Positions 7,285 through 10,745 of a stretch of DNA of 10,745 nucleotides are shown piece after piece. The notes beneath the pieces are model-generated. The model was given only the letters and a program-made list of their open reading frames with translations, had not been told where the DNA came from and made no database searches. Position numbers and translations under genes: made by a program. The number at the start of each line of letters is the position of its first letter. Position 1 is the stretch's first letter. Origin of the DNA: an uncultured bacterium (GTDB lineage: Bacteria > Cyanobacteriota > Vampirovibrionia > Gastranaerophilales > Gastranaerophilaceae); the NCBI GenBank assembly GCA_949299435.1, contig CASGAK010000166.1:1-10745 (forward strand). The letters run 5' to 3'.

Positions 7285-7989
7285 ATGAGGATAAAATTGG
7301 GATTTACGCTTGCTGAGGTACTGATAACTTTGGGGATAATCGGTGTTGTTGCAGCGATGACATTGCCGACGCTAATTAGCAATGCTCGCTATAAAGAGTT
7401 GGAAATCGGCTTAAAGCGTAGTTATTCATTAATTGCTCAGGCATTAAATATGTATCAGGCTGAAACAGGTGAAAGGCTTCTACCGGAAAATGTCGGTAGA
7501 CATGAATTGAAACCTATTTTAATTAAATATATGAAAGTTGCCAGAGATTGTGCTTGGGGTGCTGAAAATTCTCAAGATACATTATATAAAGCCTGTATTC
7601 CAACAAATTATTCTGATACCTCTAAAAATCCAAAAATTTATAAAAATTTTAATGGAAGTTCGAATACAATTGGTATGGCTTATTTTGATGATGGTCAATT
7701 TGTCTTGGTCGACGGTAGTCTTATTTTAATTGAAAATAATGGTGGTGAACGATTATTTATATCAGTAGATGTAAACGGATATCTCAAAAGTCCAAACAGA
7801 TTAGGTCAAGATTTGTTTATGTTTCAGATTGATGAAAAAGGGAATCTTCTGCCTATGGGGGTAAAAGGAACTGTTTATAATGAAGAAAATTCTTATTGTT
7901 CATTTGCTTCAACAAATAATATGAACGGTGCAGGGTGCACTTATAAAGCATTAAGTGATAAGGATTATTTTAAAAATTTACCTAAATAA
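7285..7989 (+). CDS. type IV prepilin-like / pseudopilin protein
   Basis: This 234-aa protein begins MRIKLG, then FTLAEVLITLGIIGVVAAMT: a short basic leader, a cleavage Gly at 6, Phe at +1, Glu at +5 and a roughly 20-residue hydrophobic helix. This is the class III signal cut and N-methylated by prepilin peptidase PilD/GspO, so the mature protein should insert in the inner membrane and may polymerise into a pilus or type II secretion pseudopilus. The soluble domain has four cysteines (C89, C104, C205, C218) that could form two disulfides. About residues 160-192 (SVDVNGYLKSPNRLGQDLFMFQIDEKGNLLP) follow a D-x-N-G...PN..G.D.F.F pattern common in pseudopilin-like proteins of gut bacteria. No assembly ATPase, secretin or peptidase gene is nearby, so it is an orphan that presumably uses machinery encoded elsewhere. 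Its stop is 1 nt from the stop of the convergent ABC gene. Confidence 0.9.
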   Translation: MRIKLGFTLAEVLITLGIIGVVAAMTLPTLISNARYKELEIGLKRSYSLIAQALNMYQAETGERLLPENVGRHELKPILIKYMKVARDCAWGAENSQDTLYKACIPTNYSDTSKNPKIYKNFNGSSNTIGMAYFDDGQFVLVDGSLILIENNGGERLFISVDVNGYLKSPNRLGQDLFMFQIDEKGNLLPMGVKGTVYNEENSYCSFASTNNMNGAGCTYKALSDKDYFKNLPK

Positions 7990-7990
7990 G

Positions 7991-9028
7991 TTAAATCCTT
8001 TTGCCGGATTCAAAGTCAAACAGGTAGATATCTTGCGGGCTGATGCTTAAATCAATGTATTCGCCTATTTCATAATCAGGTGGAAGTTTTGCACTGCACT
8101 TTGAATCTTGAATATTGAAGTATACAATTTTTTCACTTCCCAAAAGCTCATACATATCAACTTTTGCTTTCAGTTTAATTTCACCGTTGCACACCATTTT
8201 TTCCGGTCTTATTCCTAAGGTGATTTTTTTGCAGTCAGGTAAATTGTTTAAATAAAAAGTTGTATCACCGAATTTAATCGAATTATTTTCTACTTCAGCG
8301 TTAATAAAGTTCATTTGAGGAGATCCGACAAATCCAGCTACGAATGTGTTTGCGGGATTGTTGTAGATTTCTTCAGGGGCTGCGACTTGCTGAATTATGC
8401 CTTTGTCCAAGACTACAATTCTGTCACCCATTGTCAATGCCTCTGTTTGATCATGGGTTACATAGATAAATGTCGTCTGCAATTTTTCATGTAATTTTTT
8501 AATCTCAGCACGCATTTGCACTCTTAGTTTTGCGTCTAAATTTGATAGAGGCTCGTCCATTAAAAATACTTTCGGATTTCTTACAATAGCACGTCCCAGT
8601 GCCACTCTTTGTCTTTGTCCGCCAGAGAGTTGTTTGGGCTTTCTGTCAAGATATTCTGTCAAATTAAGGATTTCAGCAGCCTCTTTTACTTTTTTTTCTA
8701 TTTCTGATTTTGCAACTTTTCTCATTTTAAGTCCGAATGCGATATTTTCTCGCACTGTCATATGAGGGTATAGTGCGTAACTTTGAAATACAAATGCAAT
8801 ATCGCGGTCTTTAGGGGGAATATCGTTGACTTTTTTATCGCCGATTAGGATTTCACCGCCGGATATCTCCTCTAAGCCCGCTATCATTCTCAAAATAGTT
8901 GATTTTCCGCAGCCTGAAGCTCCGACAAGTACAATAAATTCTTTGTCTTTAATTTCTAAGTCAATATTATCTATTACGACTTTGCTGTCGTATTTTTTGC
9001 AAATATTCTTTAATGTTACGCTACTCAT
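7991..9028 (-). CDS. ugpC: MalK/UgpC/MsmX-type sugar ABC importer ATPase
   Basis: This 345-aa protein is a complete CUT1-family nucleotide-binding subunit. Visible motifs are Walker A GASGCGKST (36-44), the Q-loop at Q82 in VFQSYALYPHMTV, signature LSGGQ (134-138), Walker B VFLMDE (154-159), D-loop SNLD (162-165) and switch His192 in YVTHDQTEAL. The DKGIIQQVAAPEEIYNNPANTFVAGFVGSP junction and a C-terminal regulatory OB/TOBE-like domain (about 240-345) place it in the MalK/UgpC/MsmX group, which powers uptake of glycerol-3-phosphate, maltodextrins or other oligosaccharides. The C-terminal domain is slightly shorter than in E. coli MalK. No permease or binding-protein gene is in the window, so the substrate cannot be told; it may serve several importers, as MsmX does. 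Its ATG lies inside the end of the upstream kinase gene (8-nt overlap), indicating coupled translation. The symbol follows the usual family name, not a proven substrate. Confidence 0.95.
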   Translation of the reverse strand: MSSVTLKNICKKYDSKVVIDNIDLEIKDKEFIVLVGASGCGKSTILRMIAGLEEISGGEILIGDKKVNDIPPKDRDIAFVFQSYALYPHMTVRENIAFGLKMRKVAKSEIEKKVKEAAEILNLTEYLDRKPKQLSGGQRQRVALGRAIVRNPKVFLMDEPLSNLDAKLRVQMRAEIKKLHEKLQTTFIYVTHDQTEALTMGDRIVVLDKGIIQQVAAPEEIYNNPANTFVAGFVGSPQMNFINAEVENNSIKFGDTTFYLNNLPDCKKITLGIRPEKMVCNGEIKLKAKVDMYELLGSEKIVYFNIQDSKCSAKLPPDYEIGEYIDLSISPQDIYLFDFESGKRI

Positions 9029-10154
9029 CTTCTAAAATTATTCCTTTTTCAATCGGTAAAATTATATTGAATGTGGTCCCTTTCATAATTTCAGATTCCA
9101 CCCATACTGTCCCGTTTAGTCTGTTAAGCAATGTTTTTGCTGTTCCAAGACTTAGTGTTCTTATAAAGTTTTTCTTGTTTGTTTTTTCCAATTGTGTGTA
9201 AGGCTCAAAAATTCCATACATTTCAGTTTCTTTCAGTCCAACGCCTGTGTCTTTTATTGATATTAAAATGTATGAGGAACTTTGTGCATTATCTATTATG
9301 CTAATCCCGCGTTTTATTATTGTATCTAACTCGGGATTTGATAGTTTTATGTTGATAGCACCTATTTCGGTTAATTTTACGGATATTTCAAATACGTTTT
9401 GCAAAACGGTTCTTATAACACTTTCATCTGTCGTAACTGTCCTTTTGGCAAGGGTTTCGTAATCTAAATTAACTTCCAGTTTTTTAGGTATAGTGATTAT
9501 TTCATTAGATTTGATTATCTCCTGTATGGTGTTCACTATATCGAAAGTTTTCATTTCAAAGTGGACAAGACTGGATTCGGCTTTTGAAAATTCGAAGAAT
9601 TTTTCCATAAATTCCAATAATTCATTAGCATTTTTATTGATAATTTTTACGTACTTTTCTTGCTTTTCGGAAATAGAGCCGCCTAATCCGTCTATTAATG
9701 CGTTAGAAAAACCTATAATTGATTGCAATGGTGATTTAAAATCATGCGATAGTTTAGTGAGCATTAGGTTTTTATCTTTATTTAGTTGACCTGTTTTTTC
9801 TGCATTGGCTAAAACTTTTGTCATTGCAGTCACATCGCGTATTGTGATTAAAAATTGATCTTCATATTGAGTCGAGTTCATCTCAATAAAAAATTCCTTT
9901 TCATCTCTAGTGATTGCTCCAGCTATCATAGGGGTTCGATTTGATGCTGATTGGCTTGCTATATCAAGTCCTTTGTTTACAAAATCATCAAAGTAGAAAT
10001 CTTGTTCTAATGAGGTGTCAATGTCAAATAAAAATTCTGCTTCGCGGTTTGCCCAAAGAATCCTCCCATCGTAGTTTATTACAACCACTGCGTCAGGAAG
10101 CCTTTGGATTATATCTTTTAAATTTAAACCTGAAAATAAATTTAAAAAATTCAT
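9021..10154 (-). CDS. PAS-domain sensor histidine kinase with degenerate ATP-binding motifs
   Basis: From the chosen start the protein has 377 aa. About residues 13-111 form a PAS sensor (DIIQRLPDAVVVINYDGRILWANREAEFLF). A HisKA domain follows with phospho-acceptor His137 in KLSHDFKSPLQSIIGFS, then a HATPase_c domain. There is no transmembrane segment, so the kinase is cytoplasmic. The G1 box DTGVG (302-306) and F-box IFEPYTQLE are intact. The N-box reads LQNVFEISVKLTEIG: the first Asn (253) is present, but the second, usually part of an NA pair, is Ile257. The G2 box reads TLSLG (333-337) instead of GLGLA. ATP binding may therefore be weak or lost. No response regulator is adjacent. An upstream in-frame ATG at 10194-10196 would add 14 residues, but ATG at 10152-10154 has an AGCAGG site 9 nt upstream, while the upstream ATG has none and lies close to the apparent -10. 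Confidence 0.88.
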   Translation of the reverse strand: MNFLNLFSGLNLKDIIQRLPDAVVVINYDGRILWANREAEFLFDIDTSLEQDFYFDDFVNKGLDIASQSASNRTPMIAGAITRDEKEFFIEMNSTQYEDQFLITIRDVTAMTKVLANAEKTGQLNKDKNLMLTKLSHDFKSPLQSIIGFSNALIDGLGGSISEKQEKYVKIINKNANELLEFMEKFFEFSKAESSLVHFEMKTFDIVNTIQEIIKSNEIITIPKKLEVNLDYETLAKRTVTTDESVIRTVLQNVFEISVKLTEIGAINIKLSNPELDTIIKRGISIIDNAQSSSYILISIKDTGVGLKETEMYGIFEPYTQLEKTNKKNFIRTLSLGTAKTLLNRLNGTVWVESEIMKGTTFNIILPIEKGIILEDE

Positions 10155-10161
10155 TTTGTAA

Positions 10162-10169
10162 CACCTGCT
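10162..10169 (-). promoter_or_regulatory. ribosome binding site that favours the internal kinase start
   Basis: On the - strand the bases read AGCAGGTG, with the AGG core 9 nt before ATG at 10152-10154. The longer in-frame start at 10194-10196 has only an A/T-rich stretch before it. Confidence 0.6.
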
Positions 10170-10172
10170 TTT

Positions 10173-10188
10173 ATTTATTATAATAAAT
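10173..10188 (-). promoter_or_regulatory. 16-bp AT palindrome containing the likely -10 of the kinase operon
   Basis: ATTTATTATAATAAAT is a perfect palindrome. On the - strand it includes TATAAT at complement 10177-10182, which would start transcription near 10170 and give a leader of about 16 nt carrying the ribosome binding site of the kinase gene. I see no good -35 at the usual distance. The palindrome may reflect the symmetry of the -10 sequence in A/T-rich DNA, or it may be a regulator site. Confidence 0.4.
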
Positions 10189-10302
10189 GATAACATAAAA
10201 ATTTGCTGTTTTTTTGAGAAATATTAATTTTTGTAATTTTTTTTATCAAAACTAGCAAAAAAAATAATGTTTGTGTTTTAGAACAAAAAAGCGCGAGTGA
10301 GA

Positions 10303-10331
10303 TTTGCAAAATTATATAAATCGTATATAAT
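10303..10331 (+). promoter_or_regulatory. sigma70-type promoter of the 111-aa gene
   Basis: A perfect -10 TATAAT lies at 10326-10331. Upstream is TTTGCA (10303-10308, 17-nt spacer), or alternatively TTGCAA (10304-10309, 16-nt spacer); each matches the -35 consensus at four of six positions. Transcription would start near 10338, leaving a leader of about 50 nt before ATG at 10391. A second -10-like TATAAG follows at 10335-10340. Confidence 0.55.
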
Positions 10332-10339
10332 TATTATAA
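10325..10339. promoter_or_regulatory. near-consensus PerR/Fur-family box over the -10 of the 111-aa gene
   Basis: ATATAATTATTATAA matches the PerR consensus TTATAATnATTATAA at 13 of 14 defined positions, the first base being the only mismatch. It covers the -10 TATAAT, so a bound repressor would block the promoter. The consensus itself contains TATAAT and its complement, so A/T-rich promoter DNA can mimic it. No PerR or Fur gene is in the window. Confidence 0.4.
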
Positions 10340-10390
10340 GCATGTGTTACTTGTGCAAAAGTGTAACCCCGATAGTAAAGGATGTGAACC

Positions 10391-10726
10391 ATGAGAGAAA
10401 TCAATAACAACACCAATAATTTGAATTTTTCCGGAGTTCAGAAGATTGACCAACAAAAAGAAAATTCTGCTCAAGCTCAGGAAATTATTCAGGCTGAAAA
10501 TTTTCAACAGAATGAATTGCAAGATTTGTCTCAAATGCCATCTGCTGTGACTGGACGTTCTTTAGTATTTCAGGGTAGTCATATAGACAAGGATTTAAAG
10601 TTTCTGATGGAAAACCCCGAATTTGTAGAGAAAGCAAACAAATTCTTTGATGTCGCTGCTGCTCAGTCAGGTTATGAAAATGCAGCTAAATTGATGGAAG
10701 GGTTTGTAAAAGAATTCCAAAATTAG
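10391..10726 (+). CDS. 111-aa protein of unknown function, Asn/Gln-rich N-terminus
   Basis: I do not recognise this protein. Residues 1-50 are rich in Asn, Gln and Glu and low in hydrophobics (MREINNNTNNLNFSGVQKID, then QQKENSAQAQ), so they look disordered. A short conserved-looking stretch follows (LSQMPSAVTGRSLVFQGS, about 46-63). Residues 64-111 look like two or three amphipathic helices (DKDLKFLMENPEFVEKANKF, then YENAAKLMEGFVKEF). It has no cysteine, signal peptide or membrane helix, so it is probably cytoplasmic or exported by a route without a visible signal. The start is well supported by AAAGGA at 10377-10382, 8 nt before ATG, and by a clear promoter. The gene is complete and divergent from the kinase operon across a gap of about 236 nt. 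The PerR-like box over its promoter suggests stress- or metal-linked expression. Confidence 0.85.
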   Translation: MREINNNTNNLNFSGVQKIDQQKENSAQAQEIIQAENFQQNELQDLSQMPSAVTGRSLVFQGSHIDKDLKFLMENPEFVEKANKFFDVAAAQSGYENAAKLMEGFVKEFQN

Positions 10727-10745
10727 TGTTTTTATTTTTTAGGGG

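Noticed and set aside
7994..8012. Small hairpin AATCC...GGATT near the convergent stops of the prepilin and ABC genes
   Set aside because: Only 5 bp, lies within the ABC coding end, and is not followed by a T-run on the + strand; not a credible terminator.
9941..10183. 80-aa + strand ORF
   Set aside because: It is antisense to the PAS region of the kinase gene and shows no motif. The + strand ORFs at 8826-9035, 9013-9201, 9247-9462 and 9493-9789 are rejected for the same reason.
10346..10367. Possible leader hairpin GTTAC...GTAAC before the 111-aa gene
   Set aside because: Five base pairs plus a bulged extension is too weak to call a riboswitch or thermosensor.
10334..10534. 66-aa - strand ORF
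   Set aside because: It is antisense to the well-supported 111-aa gene and its promoter, with no family resemblance.

Overview
The window is AT-rich, densely packed bacterial chromosome. Three things suggest a gut-type member of the Vampirovibrionia/Gastranaerophilales ('Melainabacteria', the non-photosynthetic sister group of Cyanobacteria): a prepilin with an N-terminus opening GFTLAEVLITLGIIG, a very large AsmA/YhdP-like envelope protein that implies an outer membrane, and an anaerobe-type rubrerythrin. This assignment rests on recognising protein style, not on a database search. Other AT-rich Gram-negative anaerobes remain possible.

Layout. At the left edge (+ strand) are the last codons of a possible upstream gene, then a 420-aa membrane-anchored, cysteine-rich protein with two related domains, and 5 nt later yidD (membrane protein insertion factor). 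Converging on them from the right (- strand) are rubrerythrin (6079-6657) and then a 1481-aa AsmA-like protein (1580-6025), possibly transcribed together. The middle (6826-7989) holds a 57-aa small ORF (+), a 69-aa XRE/Cro-type repressor (-) and a divergent type IV prepilin-like protein (+). The repressor and pilin genes are separated by a 79-nt gap that contains a perfect 8-3-8 palindrome, the likely operator. From the right, a PAS-histidine kinase (9021-10154) and a MalK/UgpC-type ABC ATPase (7991-9028) form an overlapping two-gene - strand operon. At the right edge, divergent from the kinase, is a 111-aa protein of unknown function with a well-formed promoter and ribosome binding site.

How the genes may work together. 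Several concern the cell envelope: YidD assists membrane protein insertion, the AsmA-like protein probably carries lipid between the membranes, and the prepilin and the 420-aa anchored protein probably face the outside. Rubrerythrin removes peroxide. A near-consensus PerR/Fur-family box covers the -10 of the 111-aa gene and a weaker one lies upstream of rubrerythrin, which hints at shared peroxide or metal control. The kinase keeps its phospho-accepting histidine but has lost the second N-box asparagine and the G2-box glycines, so it may not be a normal ATP-using kinase.

I did not find convincing evidence of a wholly new multi-gene system. The best leads are the degenerate kinase coupled to an orphan ABC ATPase, the repressor-palindrome-pilin module, and the PerR-box-controlled unknown gene. 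I saw no tRNA, rRNA, CRISPR array, transposase or phage gene.
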